Source: Larkinella sp965227735 (GTDB lineage Bacteria > Bacteroidota > Bacteroidia > Cytophagales > Spirosomataceae). Taken from it: a DNA stretch of 64,000 nt. Shown here in pieces: positions 41,469 to 50,325 of the stretch. Positions within the stretch are counted from its first letter, which is position 1, and every line of letters starts with the position of its first letter. The stretch spans positions 434,001 through 498,000 of the forward strand of contig NZ_OZ245776.1 of the NCBI RefSeq assembly GCF_965227735.1. The letters run 5' to 3'. The position numbers and the translations under genes were made by a program. The notes beneath the pieces are model-generated. The model was not told where the DNA came from. It was given only the letters and a program-made list of their open reading frames with translations, and searched no databases.

Positions 41469-43967
41469 GTGAATTCACCGGCTGAACAGGACCAGAAGGG
41501 CTTCATCCGCGTACGCGGGGCCCGGCAGCATAATCTTAAAAATATCGAGGTGGCCATTCCCCGGGATGTGCTGGTGGTGTTTACCGGCATCTCTGGTTCC
41601 GGCAAATCATCCCTGGCGTTCGGTACGCTTTACGCCGAAGCGCAACGCCGGTATCTGGAATCGGTATCTCCCTACACCCGGCGACTTTTTAACCAGATGG
41701 CGGTTCCCGAAGTCGACGCCATCGAAGGCTTACCCCCGGCCGTGGCCCTGCAACAGCAGCGCGGTACGCCAACCATCCGCTCGTCGGTAGGCAGTGTCAC
41801 GACGCTCAGTAACCTGGTGCGGATGCTGTATTCCCGGGCCGGCGATTACCCGCCGGGCCAGGGAATTCTGTACGCCGAATCCTTTTCCGCCAATACGACG
41901 GAGGGGGCTTGCCCGACCTGTCACGGGCTGGGCAGCCTCTACGAGGTGACCGAGGAATCGATGGTGCCTGATCCGTCGCTCACCATCCGGGAGCGGGCTG
42001 TAGCGGCCTGGCCGCAGGCCTGGGGCGGTCAGAACCTGCGCGATATCCTGGTGTCGCTGGGCTACGATGTCGACAAACCCTGGCGGGAGCTTCCTCAAAA
42101 GCAACGCGACTGGATTTTGTTCACCGAGGAGCAACCCGTTGTTCCGGTTTACCCTGGTTATATCCCCGAGCAGACCCGACGGGCCATTGCACGCCAGGAG
42201 CCACCCAATTATATGGGCACCTTTAGCAGCGCCCGGCGGCACGTGCTGCACACGTTCGCCAATACGCAAAGTCAGTTGATGAAAAAGCGGGTATCGGCGT
42301 TTATGCTCCAAACCCGTTGCCCAACCTGCCAGGGGAAACGGTTGCGGCCTGAATCGCTGAGCGTCACCTTTGCGGGACTGGATATCATGGACCTGTCCAA
42401 ATTACCCCTTAAGCACCTGGCGACGCTGCTTCAACCCTATACCACTGACCCGAATGAATCCCAGCCCGAGCGGGCGGAAGTGATTCGGCGCATCACCACC
42501 GATCTGGAAGCCCGTCTCCAGGTGTTGCTGCAACTGGGGTTGGGGTATTTGTCCCTGGAACGGAGCACCCCGACGCTATCGCCGGGTGAACTGCAACGGC
42601 TGCGGTTGGCCACACAGCTGTACTCGAATCTGTTTGGAGTGGTGTATGTGCTGGATGAGCCTTCGGCAGGCCTGCACCCTTCCGACACCGAAGCGCTGCT
42701 AGCTGCACTGTCGGGTTTGAAACAGGCCGGTAATTCCCTGTTCGTTGTCGAGCATAACCTGGATGTAATCCGGCAGGCCGATTGGCTGGTCGATGTCGGA
42801 CCGGGAGCTGGTGAGCAAGGGGGGCAAATTCTGTACAGCGGCCCACCGGCGGGCTTAGCGGAAGTTAACGCATCGCAGACCCGACCCTATTTGTTTGATT
42901 CGAAAAAAGACGCCCTGGCGCCCCCCCTTCGCCCTTCGGACTGGCTTCAGTTGGCCGGGGTAAACCGCAATAACTTACAGGGGTTGGACGTAGCCATTCC
43001 CCTGGGCGTGCTGACGGCGGTGACCGGCGTGTCGGGCTCGGGCAAGTCCACCCTGATTAGTCAGGTGCTGGTCGAACTCGTCGCAGCCCATCTGGGGCAG
43101 TCATTGACCGATGAGGAAGAAGGCGATTCGATGGAGGAGGAAAGACCTGTCACGACTGGCGGTCAAATCATCAGCGGCCTGGAGCGCATCAAGCGCCTGG
43201 TCCGGGTCGATCAAAAGCCCATTGGTCGAACACCCCGCTCGAACATGGCGACCTATACGGGCCTTTTTGACACCGTCCGGAAACTGTTTGCCGCCACCCC
43301 GACGGCCCGCGAGCGCGGCTACGATGCCGGCCAGTTTTCGTTCAACGTGGCGAAAGGGCGATGTCCACACTGCCAGGGAGAAGGGTTTGTGATGGTCGAA
43401 CTTTTGTTTCTACCCAGTGTCTATAGACCCTGCCCGGTTTGCCACGGTGCCCGCTACAATGACCAGACCCTGGAGGTCCGTTACCGGGACAAAACCATCG
43501 CTGACGTGCTGGCCATCACGGTTGATGAAGCACTCGCTTTTTTTCAGGAAGAACCGATGGTTTTACGCTCGCTGAGAACACTGGGCGAAGTGGGACTAGG
43601 GTACCTGCGACTGGGCCAGCCTGCCACGGAGTTATCCGGCGGAGAAGCCCAGCGGATCAAGCTGGCGACCGAATTGCAACGCATCACGAACGGCTCTACG
43701 CTTTATATCCTCGATGAACCCACCACCGGTCTGCATCCGGCCGATGTGGACAAACTCCTGGGGCAGCTTCGCAAGCTGGTGACGGGTGGCAATACCGTCA
43801 TTGTGGTGGAGCATAGCATGCGGGTCGTTCGGGCCAGCGATTGGGTCATCGACATGGGACCAGGGGCGGGCGATGAAGGTGGTCAGGTGGTGGCTCAAGG
43901 AACGCCGATGGACGTAGCACAGCAGCCCGGTAGCCGAACCGCACCGTATTTAAAGCCGTATCTGTAA
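41469..43967 (+). CDS. short UvrA-like ABC ATPase (UvrA2 type)
   Basis: This 832-residue protein starts at a GTG. Two ABC modules are present: Walker A GISGSGKSSLAF near 38-49 and GVSGSGKSTLIS in the second half; signatures LSPGELQRLRLA and LSGGEAQRIKLA. Four Cys pairs (CPTCHGLG, CPTCQGKR, CPHCQGEG, CPVCHGAR) form the zinc modules. After LVRMLYSRAGDYPP the UvrB-binding insertion of canonical UvrA (about 940 residues) is absent, as in UvrA2/DrrC-like proteins tied to resistance against DNA-binding drugs. It is therefore probably not the housekeeping repair subunit. Monocistronic, no terminator seen. Confidence 0.92.
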   Translation: MNSPAEQDQKGFIRVRGARQHNLKNIEVAIPRDVLVVFTGISGSGKSSLAFGTLYAEAQRRYLESVSPYTRRLFNQMAVPEVDAIEGLPPAVALQQQRGTPTIRSSVGSVTTLSNLVRMLYSRAGDYPPGQGILYAESFSANTTEGACPTCHGLGSLYEVTEESMVPDPSLTIRERAVAAWPQAWGGQNLRDILVSLGYDVDKPWRELPQKQRDWILFTEEQPVVPVYPGYIPEQTRRAIARQEPPNYMGTFSSARRHVLHTFANTQSQLMKKRVSAFMLQTRCPTCQGKRLRPESLSVTFAGLDIMDLSKLPLKHLATLLQPYTTDPNESQPERAEVIRRITTDLEARLQVLLQLGLGYLSLERSTPTLSPGELQRLRLATQLYSNLFGVVYVLDEPSAGLHPSDTEALLAALSGLKQAGNSLFVVEHNLDVIRQADWLVDVGPGAGEQGGQILYSGPPAGLAEVNASQTRPYLFDSKKDALAPPLRPSDWLQLAGVNRNNLQGLDVAIPLGVLTAVTGVSGSGKSTLISQVLVELVAAHLGQSLTDEEEGDSMEEERPVTTGGQIISGLERIKRLVRVDQKPIGRTPRSNMATYTGLFDTVRKLFAATPTARERGYDAGQFSFNVAKGRCPHCQGEGFVMVELLFLPSVYRPCPVCHGARYNDQTLEVRYRDKTIADVLAITVDEALAFFQEEPMVLRSLRTLGEVGLGYLRLGQPATELSGGEAQRIKLATELQRITNGSTLYILDEPTTGLHPADVDKLLGQLRKLVTGGNTVIVVEHSMRVVRASDWVIDMGPGAGDEGGQVVAQGTPMDVAQQPGSRTAPYLKPYL

Positions 43968-44225
43968 CTGCGGTTAATTGGTAAAAGGACCGAATGGGTA
44001 ACGGCGGCTAAATTTCATCGATCTGACCGGGTTGAAAAGTGCTCTTATTTTTCTTAAAGTTCTGTACTTTATAGCTACATACGCTTATCCTATCCATTTC
44101 AGCAAATGCCGTCGAAGCGGCAACTTTTACGTTTCGTTAACATTCTTTTACCAGCCCTTAAACGCATCTCAGCACAAAGATTGGTAGGTTTGTTGAAACA
44201 GGGTTTTACTTTAAATTATAGAAAA

Positions 44226-45329
44226 ATGAAAAAAATAGTTGTATTTATTCCGGCTATCCTGCTGGTATCATTTCTACTAAATTCTTTTGTGCTAAAAGAA
44301 AAGGAGGTAAAAAAGAAACCGCTAAAAGAGGAGAAATCAGTGGGGATTGTCAACATCCTTTTCAAATCTACGGATGGCGGACAAACCTGGCAGGACATTA
44401 GCAAAGGGCTGCCTGAAAAATTGCAGCGAGAAGGTGTACGGGGCGATGGTTTCTTCGCCAATGACCGTGGGATCTATTTACGTGCCGGAAATGGGGTTTA
44501 TCACAGTGAACCAAATGCCACCACTTCTTTTTGGACCAAAGAGACGTTCCCCAGTCATCAACGTAACATTGTCCCTGGCAAGAATGGAATCGTTGCCTAT
44601 AATTTCAAGGGTCAATTTTTACAAAAAATAAACGGAACGAGTGATTGGTCAGCCGTATATACGGATTTTCAAGAGCAAGCCTTACGTCTAGACAGAACGA
44701 TCGATTATTATTACACAAACTATAAAGTAAAATTTGTACGCACCGTTTTTGAAACGGACGGAGGCACCGTTTTCATCGTTTCCAGTAACAGCCTTTTTAG
44801 ATCAACGAACCAGGGAAAAACCTGGAAACAAGTGCATGCTGGGGGTGGGGCCATGCAATTGGTAGAGTCAAACGGTGTACTGTTGGCTACCTACCGAGAG
44901 GGAATAGTAAGGTCTACCGATGATGGTCAAACCTGGGATCGGGTGCTCAGTGAAGGGGGTGTTGGCATCGCTGCGGAGCGTATCGATGGCGGATTTGCTG
45001 CTATCGTAAACAACCCAATAACCCAAACAAACAGCCTGCACATTTCGCGGGATAATGGAAAAACCTGGAAGGCCTTTGGTGAAGGCCTTCAACCTTCCTT
45101 GAGTAGTTTATTCATGAAAAAAGTAGGCTTACTTGAATTTTCACCGGAAATTTTATCCATCAAACAAATGGGTAAGTATTTACTGTGTGGTCGCTCAGAT
45201 GGTATATTTCGGTCATCAGACAGGGGCAAAACATGGCAACAACTCATCCTTCCTCCTACCGAAAATTATGGCTTCAATGTATCTGTTTCGGGCAACGTGA
45301 TTTATGTTATCCCCAATAAAGGATGTTGA
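44226..45329 (+). CDS. membrane-anchored or secreted Asp-box (BNR) repeat beta-propeller protein
   Basis: From the ATG at 44226 the protein is 367 residues; an in-frame ATG 40 codons earlier lacks a signal and is not preferred. The N-terminus MKKIVVFIPAILLVSFLLNS is a signal peptide or anchor, followed by a very Lys-rich linker. Five Asp-boxes are visible: STDGGQTW, STNQGKTW, STDDGQTW, SRDNGKTW and SSDRGKTW. Such propellers resemble sortilin, YCF48 or sialidase folds; no sialidase catalytic residues are evident. Function unknown, probably binding. Confidence 0.8.
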   Translation: MKKIVVFIPAILLVSFLLNSFVLKEKEVKKKPLKEEKSVGIVNILFKSTDGGQTWQDISKGLPEKLQREGVRGDGFFANDRGIYLRAGNGVYHSEPNATTSFWTKETFPSHQRNIVPGKNGIVAYNFKGQFLQKINGTSDWSAVYTDFQEQALRLDRTIDYYYTNYKVKFVRTVFETDGGTVFIVSSNSLFRSTNQGKTWKQVHAGGGAMQLVESNGVLLATYREGIVRSTDDGQTWDRVLSEGGVGIAAERIDGGFAAIVNNPITQTNSLHISRDNGKTWKAFGEGLQPSLSSLFMKKVGLLEFSPEILSIKQMGKYLLCGRSDGIFRSSDRGKTWQQLILPPTENYGFNVSVSGNVIYVIPNKGC

Positions 45330-45393
45330 AAAAATCTAAACTCAGAGATAAGGTGTATATTGTCTCTTCAGTCGCAAAAATTCAACCACTTGC

Positions 45394-45738
45394 TTACTCC
45401 TTACCCGCACTCGCTTCGTCAAAAAGTCGCATCGCCATCAGCCCGTTTCCGACAGCACCGCCGGCACGAATCGCGGCTGCAATGAATACGGTTTCGGCAA
45501 TTTCTTCGCGCGTGGCACCGGCCTCCACGGCATTCTGGATGTGGGATTCAATACAGTAGGCACACTGGGTGGTCAGCGCGACGGCCACCGACATCAGTTC
45601 CCGGTACTTGACGGGAATGACGCCATCGCTGCGTTCCGCCGTGTATTTCAGGTTCAGGAAGGCAGCAGACTCTTTGGGAGCAGACGAAAGGAGCGTGTTC
45701 GTATACGCACGGTCTTTCGGGGTTTGGTATTCAGCCAT
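45394..45738 (-). CDS. carboxymuconolactone decarboxylase (AhpD-like) family protein
   Basis: This 114-residue all-helical protein has the AhpD redox motif in ALTTQCAYCIESHIQNAVEAG (CxxC followed by xxxH) near 55-65, then TREEIAETVFIAAAIRAGGA. Family members act as alkylhydroperoxidases or peroxide-linked reductases rather than decarboxylases when this Cys pair is present. Cytosolic, normal length, monocistronic. Confidence 0.92.
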   Translation of the reverse strand: MAEYQTPKDRAYTNTLLSSAPKESAAFLNLKYTAERSDGVIPVKYRELMSVAVALTTQCAYCIESHIQNAVEAGATREEIAETVFIAAAIRAGGAVGNGLMAMRLFDEASAGKE

Positions 45739-45864
45739 AGTAGTTTAGGAAAATAGTAGTATCACGGCAAGCGCTAAAACAAGAGCTTGAGAGTGTGAAG
45801 GCAAGGTAAAAAAAACAAACGAATTCTCATATATAGGTAATATCAATATAAACCCTGACGGCTC

Positions 45865-46047
45865 TCATTCCGTCAGGGGGGCCGTGCGAATCGTGTCCCG
45901 AAACCGCTCGATCCGGCCGAGGTCGATCTGGTTCAGCCCCCATTTTGCCAGGACGTCGGGTTTGCCTTTCAGTTCGTTCACCAGCCGGGTGAGCGTCGTC
46001 TGAATAATCTCTATTTCTTTAGGAGTCGTTTCAATCGTTACTTTCAT
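45865..46047 (-). CDS. small hypothetical protein, 60 residues
   Basis: The ATG at 46047 gives MKVTIETTPKEIEIIQTTLT followed by a helical, charged remainder ending RTAPLTE. A longer open frame upstream has compositionally odd sequence and is rejected. I do not recognise the family. No membrane segment. Confidence 0.55.
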   Translation of the reverse strand: MKVTIETTPKEIEIIQTTLTRLVNELKGKPDVLAKWGLNQIDLGRIERFRDTIRTAPLTE

Positions 46048-46272
46048 CGTTTCGTTGATTAGTCGATCAAAAATGGTCAAAAATTTTGTCAGTATACGCC
46101 GAATACCGCCCGGAATTTTCCTTTTTGGCAGATTAAGACCAAACGTTAGTTTACGGTATGGTTCCCACGATCGGCAGGTCAGTATGAAAACCAGCACCTT
46201 GTCTTTTGTAGACATCCCGCCGGAAAATGCGGGCAAAAAAGGCCCTGTTCCTGACTCCTAAAACCCGACCCC

Positions 46273-47619
46273 GTGAAAAAACGAACCTTTCTCAAACTGT
46301 CGTCGTCTCTCCTGGCGACACCCTCACTTTCAACCCTGGCAAACTGGATGGCGGATGAAAAACTTAGGAACTGGGCGGGCAATCTGCACTACAGCACCAC
46401 CCGGCTCGATCAGGCTAAATCGCTGCAACAGGTGCAGAAACTGGTCAAAGGCTACGAAAAAATGAAGGTACTGGGCACGCGCCACTGCTTCAATGGCATT
46501 GCCGACAGCACCACCCAGTTTGTCTCGCTGGTAGAAATGAGCCAGGTGCTTTCGCTGGATGCCAAAGCCAAAACCGTCACCGTCGATGCCAATATCAAAT
46601 ACGGCGACCTGGCTACCTACCTGGATGCCAAAGGATTTGCCCTGCACAACCTGGCTTCGCTGCCGCATATCTCCATTGCCGGGGCCTGCGCAACGGCCAC
46701 ACACGGTTCGGGCGCGAAAAACGGCAATTTGTCGACGGCCGTGGCGGCAATGGAACTGGTTTTGGCCAATGGCGAAGTTCGAACGTTGTCGCGGGCGAAA
46801 GACGGCGAAGCGTTTCGGGCGGCCGTGGTGCATCTGGGCGGTTTGGGAGTCGTCACCAAAATCACCCTCGACATTCAGCCAACGTTCCAGATGCGGCAAT
46901 ATGTTTACGAGAATCTGCCGATGACGCAGTTAAAAGAGCATTTTGACGCCATTGAAGCGAGTGCCTACAGCGTGAGTCTGTTTACGGACTGGCAAAAAAA
47001 CCGGGTGAATGAAGTCTGGCTGAAAGAACGCGTCGAAAAAGGAAAACCGGCAGCCGCCAAACCGGAGTTTTACGGAGCCAAACAGGCGACGAAAAACCTC
47101 CACCCCATCGCCGAACTGTCGGCCGTCAACTGCACCGCGCAGATGGGCGTGGCCGGTCCCTGGTACGAACGACTTCCCCACTTCCGGATGGGATTCACGC
47201 CCAGCAGCGGCAAAGAGCTGCAATCGGAATATTTTGTTCCCGCCCGCAATGCCGTCGAAGCCATTCTGGCAGTCGAGCGGCTGCGCGACCACATCAGCCC
47301 GCACCTGATGATTTCGGAAATCCGCACCATCGACGCGGATTCATTCTGGATGAGTCCGTGCTATAAACAGGCTTCCGTAGCCATTCACTTTACCTGGAAA
47401 CAGGATTGGGCGTCGGTAAAAAAGGTGTTGCCGATGATCGAAAAAGAACTGGCGCCTTTCAAGGCGCGTCCTCACTGGGGAAAACTCTTCACCCTCGCTC
47501 CTGCTACCCTGCAATCCCGTTACGAAAAACTCCCCGAGTTCAAAAAACGAATGGCCGACTACGACCCGAAAGGCAAATTCCGCAATGCGTTTCTGGATAT
47601 GAATTTGTTCGGGAAATAA
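46273..47619 (+). CDS. FAD-binding oxidoreductase of the alditol/aldonolactone oxidase group
   Basis: This 448-residue VAO-family flavoprotein starts at a GTG. The N-terminus MKKRTFLKLSSSLLATPSLS resembles an export (possibly Tat-like) signal but lacks the twin Arg. FAD-binding features are VLGTRHCFNGIADS near 67-80, where the His is the usual covalent flavin site, and LPHISIAGACATATHGSGAK near 129-148. The C-terminal ALO-type domain includes HPHWGKLFTL-like sequence (ARPHWGKLF near 397-405) and ends with FRNAFLDMNLFGK. Members oxidise alditols or aldonolactones with O2, making H2O2. Exact substrate unknown. Confidence 0.88.
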   Translation: MKKRTFLKLSSSLLATPSLSTLANWMADEKLRNWAGNLHYSTTRLDQAKSLQQVQKLVKGYEKMKVLGTRHCFNGIADSTTQFVSLVEMSQVLSLDAKAKTVTVDANIKYGDLATYLDAKGFALHNLASLPHISIAGACATATHGSGAKNGNLSTAVAAMELVLANGEVRTLSRAKDGEAFRAAVVHLGGLGVVTKITLDIQPTFQMRQYVYENLPMTQLKEHFDAIEASAYSVSLFTDWQKNRVNEVWLKERVEKGKPAAAKPEFYGAKQATKNLHPIAELSAVNCTAQMGVAGPWYERLPHFRMGFTPSSGKELQSEYFVPARNAVEAILAVERLRDHISPHLMISEIRTIDADSFWMSPCYKQASVAIHFTWKQDWASVKKVLPMIEKELAPFKARPHWGKLFTLAPATLQSRYEKLPEFKKRMADYDPKGKFRNAFLDMNLFGK

Positions 47620-47626
47620 GGTTACG

Positions 47627-47743
47627 GTTTACGGTATTCAGTTTACGGTTTACGGTGGCTGACGCATTCATAAATAACGAATATTAAATAGCGAATAACG
47701 AACACTGAATGCGTCAGTCAACCGTAAACTGAATACCGTAAAC
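47627..47743. repeat. intergenic palindrome of repeated words (type A)
   Basis: The left arm 47627-47670 (GTTTACGGTATTCA, GTTTACGGT, an extra TTACGGT, then GGCTGACGCATTCA) pairs with the right arm 47706-47743. The arms match for about 37 bases apart from the seven-base TTACGGT duplication in the left arm and one mismatch. The loop is built from ATAACGAATATTAAATAGCG-like words. It lies between convergent genes and may double as a terminator. Confidence 0.75.
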
Positions 47744-47746
47744 TGG

Positions 47747-49210
47747 TCAAGCTGCCGCCGGATCGTTCACGGTCCATTTCCGGGAAACCGCCAGGAGGCC
47801 GAGGAAGGTGATCAAACCGTTGAGAACCAGGCGCTCGAAGCCGAATTTATAACCATTGAACCACTCGACTGAATGGTTGTTGATGAACAATGTCAACAGC
47901 GGAGACGCGATGCAGATTAGCGGTACCAGGCCATCGCGGACGGGGCGGTTCGTGAATAATCCGAAGGCATACAACCCCAGCAAAGGGCCGTAGGTGTAGC
48001 CCGCCAGATCGAAAACCGCCGTTACCACATCCTGGCTGTTCAGGCGGTTGAAAATGATGATGACTACAAAAAACAGCACCGAAAAACCGATGTGAACCCA
48101 GTGTTTGATGCGCGCCCGCTCGGTTTCCGGACGACCTTCCACGTTCATGAAGTCGATGCAGAACGAAGTTGTCAGGGCGGTTAGCGCGGAGTCGGAACTG
48201 GCGTAGGTGGCGGCCGTGATGCCCAGCAGAAAGGTGATGCCGACCACCATCCCGAAATGGTTGAGAGCCAGCATCGGGTAGAGATCATCGGTTTTGGCCG
48301 GAATCGCAATGCCTTTGGTGGTGGCGTAGATATACAGCAAAGCGCCCAGCGACAGGAATAGAAACACGACGACGGAGAACGTTCCCGTAAACCAGTACAT
48401 GTTTTTTTGCGCTTCGCCGATGTTCTTGCAGGTCAGGTTTTTCTGCATCAGGTCCTGATCCAGACCGGTCATGACAATGGCGATGAAAATACCGGAAATG
48501 AACTGCTTGAAGAAGTTTTTCGGGTCGTTGGCGTCCCAGAAAAAGATTTGGGAATAATCACTTTTCGTAATCGTCGACATCATCTCGCCAAAGCCCATCC
48601 CCAGATCGCTTGAAATCAGGATGATGGTCAGAATAACCGCCGTGACCAGAAACGTGGTCTGGAGTGTGTCCGTGACGATGATGGTTTTCACCCCCCCTTT
48701 GAAGGTATAGAGCCAGATCAGCAGGATGGTGATGGCTACCGACACTTCGAACGGAATCCCAAAGCTGTCGAAGATGGCAATCTGCAACACGCCAGCCGCG
48801 ATGTACAACCGAATGGCCGACCCGACCGTCCGGGCCAGCAGAAAGAAACCCGCCCCGGTTTTGTACGACCAGAAACCAAACCGCTTTTCCAGGTACCCGT
48901 AAATCGAAATCAGGTTCATCCGGTAATACAAGGGCATCAACACCGTCGCAATGATGTAGTAACCGACGACGTTCCCCAGTATCACCTGGAAATACGAAAA
49001 CGCCTTACTGCCAACCGCGCCCGGCACCGAAATGAACGTGACGCCCGAGAGCGACGTGCCAATCATGGCGAAGGCGACTAAATACCAGGGTGTCTGACGG
49101 TTAGCGGTGAAAAAAGTATTGGTATCGGCTCCTCGGGAAGTGTACCAGGAAACCGTGATCAACATGGCAAAGTAAGCAATCAGAATCGTTAACGCGATGT
49201 TGGGATTCAT
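47747..49210 (-). CDS. sodium:solute symporter (SSS family)
   Basis: This 487-residue inner-membrane protein has about 13 membrane segments. Family features include WYLVAFAMIGTSLSGVTFIS near 42-61, RLYIAAGVLQIAIF, the helix with TGLDQDLMQKNLTCKN near 252-267, and the sodium-site region GITAATYASSDSALTALTTS near 328-347. It couples uptake of a solute (sugar, sialic acid, amino acid or similar) to Na+. Monocistronic; it ends at the palindromic repeat. The substrate cannot be assigned. Confidence 0.93.
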   Translation of the reverse strand: MNPNIALTILIAYFAMLITVSWYTSRGADTNTFFTANRQTPWYLVAFAMIGTSLSGVTFISVPGAVGSKAFSYFQVILGNVVGYYIIATVLMPLYYRMNLISIYGYLEKRFGFWSYKTGAGFFLLARTVGSAIRLYIAAGVLQIAIFDSFGIPFEVSVAITILLIWLYTFKGGVKTIIVTDTLQTTFLVTAVILTIILISSDLGMGFGEMMSTITKSDYSQIFFWDANDPKNFFKQFISGIFIAIVMTGLDQDLMQKNLTCKNIGEAQKNMYWFTGTFSVVVFLFLSLGALLYIYATTKGIAIPAKTDDLYPMLALNHFGMVVGITFLLGITAATYASSDSALTALTTSFCIDFMNVEGRPETERARIKHWVHIGFSVLFFVVIIIFNRLNSQDVVTAVFDLAGYTYGPLLGLYAFGLFTNRPVRDGLVPLICIASPLLTLFINNHSVEWFNGYKFGFERLVLNGLITFLGLLAVSRKWTVNDPAAA

Positions 49211-49310
49211 ACCGTGTGGGGCAACTTTTTAAGTAAACAATGGGTTATAATTCTGGAGGTTTTGTTATTCCACGGATGAATAAAGCGTGGCAAAAGCGGC
49301 CAAATTTTCG

Positions 49311-49318
49311 TAAATTTG
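49311..49318 (+). promoter_or_regulatory. promoter -7 element for clpS
   Basis: TAAATTTG matches TAnnTTTG exactly, 25 bases ahead of the clpS ATG, giving a short leader of about 20 bases. Confidence 0.6.
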
Positions 49319-49343
49319 CTAAACAAACAAGAAAATTCGTGTA

Positions 49344-49622
49344 ATGCAACCGTTCGAAGAAAATGACGTCGAGGTATTGGAAGAAGTTGTTGATACCGAC
49401 CTGTATAATCTGGTGGTCTTCAATGACGATGTGAATACGTTCGATCACGTCATCGACACGCTGATCGATGTCTGCGATCACACGCCCGAACAGGCCGAGC
49501 AGTGTACCGTTATCATCCATCACAAAGGAAAGTGCCGGGTCAAAAATGGCTCGTGGGAAGAACTGGTCCCCAAACGAAACGAAATCTGCCGGAGAGGCAT
49601 TTCCGCCGAAGTATTGAAATAA
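49344..49622 (+). CDS. clpS: ATP-dependent Clp protease adaptor ClpS
   Basis: This 92-residue adaptor delivers N-degron substrates to ClpAP. The core LYNLVVFNDDVNTFDHVIDT near 20-39 holds the N-degron-binding Asn-Asp pair, and AEQCTVIIHHKGKCRVK near 51-67 the conserved HxxGK. The acidic N-terminal extension matches the flexible tail that acts on the Clp ATPase. Cytosolic. It has its own promoter at 49311. A word-rich repeat separates it from recR. Confidence 0.95.
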   Translation: MQPFEENDVEVLEEVVDTDLYNLVVFNDDVNTFDHVIDTLIDVCDHTPEQAEQCTVIIHHKGKCRVKNGSWEELVPKRNEICRRGISAEVLK

Positions 49623-49644
49623 TATTGAATTGCGAACGCTGATT

Positions 49645-49700
49645 TGCTTATCCTGACTTCGCTATTCGATATTCATTATTCATTATTCGTTATTCATTTA
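49645..49700. repeat. intergenic word repeat (ATTCATT/ATTCGTT)
   Basis: The stretch between clpS and recR is made of the words TTCGCTATTC, GATATTC, ATTATTCATTATTCGTT and ATTCATTT. The same words, on the opposite strand, form the loop of the palindrome at 47671-47705, so the two loci share a repeat type. Confidence 0.5.
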
Positions 49701-49713
49701 AAACGCACTCAAC

Positions 49714-50325
49714 TTGGAGTTTCCTTCCAAATTAATAGAAGACGCGGTCAACGAGGTATCTAAATTGCCGGGAATTGGCAAAAAAACCGCCCTCCGGCTG
49801 GTTTTGCACTTGTTGAAGCGGGATGAAGAACAAACGAAAAGTCTGGCGGAAACCCTGATCGCCATGCGGTCGAAGGTGAAGCACTGCCGAAAGTGTCACA
49901 ACCTCTCCGACCACGACCTGTGCGGTATTTGCGCCAGCCACAAACGCGACCGTTCGCTGATCTGCGTCGTGGAAGACACCCGCGACGTGCTCGCTATCGA
50001 AAACACGGCGCAATACAAAGGCATGTACCACGTGCTGGGCGGCATCATCTCGCCCGTCGAGGGCGTTGGTCCCAGCGACTTAAAAATCGAATCGCTGGTC
50101 GAGCGGCTCCGGAACCCCGACAGCGATGCGGTCAAGGAAATCATTCTGGCCCTCAGCCCAACGATGGAGGGCGACACCACGGCATTTTACCTGCAAAAGA
50201 AACTCAAAGGGTTTTCCGTAAAAATCTCGACCATTGCCCGCGGAGTCCCGATTGGCGGTGATCTCGAATACGCCGATGAAGTGACGCTGGGCCGGAGTAT
50301 TCTGAGCCGGATTACCTACGAGTAA
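49714..50325 (+). CDS. recR: recombination protein RecR
   Basis: This 203-residue protein starts at a TTG (LEFPSKLIEDAVNEVSKLPG), the only start consistent with the RecR N-terminus. The helix-hairpin-helix KLPGIGKKTALRL lies near 17-29, the C4 zinc finger CRKCHNLSDHDLCGIC near 57-72, and the Toprim domain starts ICVVEDTRDVLAIE near 82-95. RecR acts with RecO (and RecF) to load RecA on SSB-coated gaps. Its 3' end overlaps the convergent cytochrome gene by 14 bases. Confidence 0.97.
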   Translation: MEFPSKLIEDAVNEVSKLPGIGKKTALRLVLHLLKRDEEQTKSLAETLIAMRSKVKHCRKCHNLSDHDLCGICASHKRDRSLICVVEDTRDVLAIENTAQYKGMYHVLGGIISPVEGVGPSDLKIESLVERLRNPDSDAVKEIILALSPTMEGDTTAFYLQKKLKGFSVKISTIARGVPIGGDLEYADEVTLGRSILSRITYE

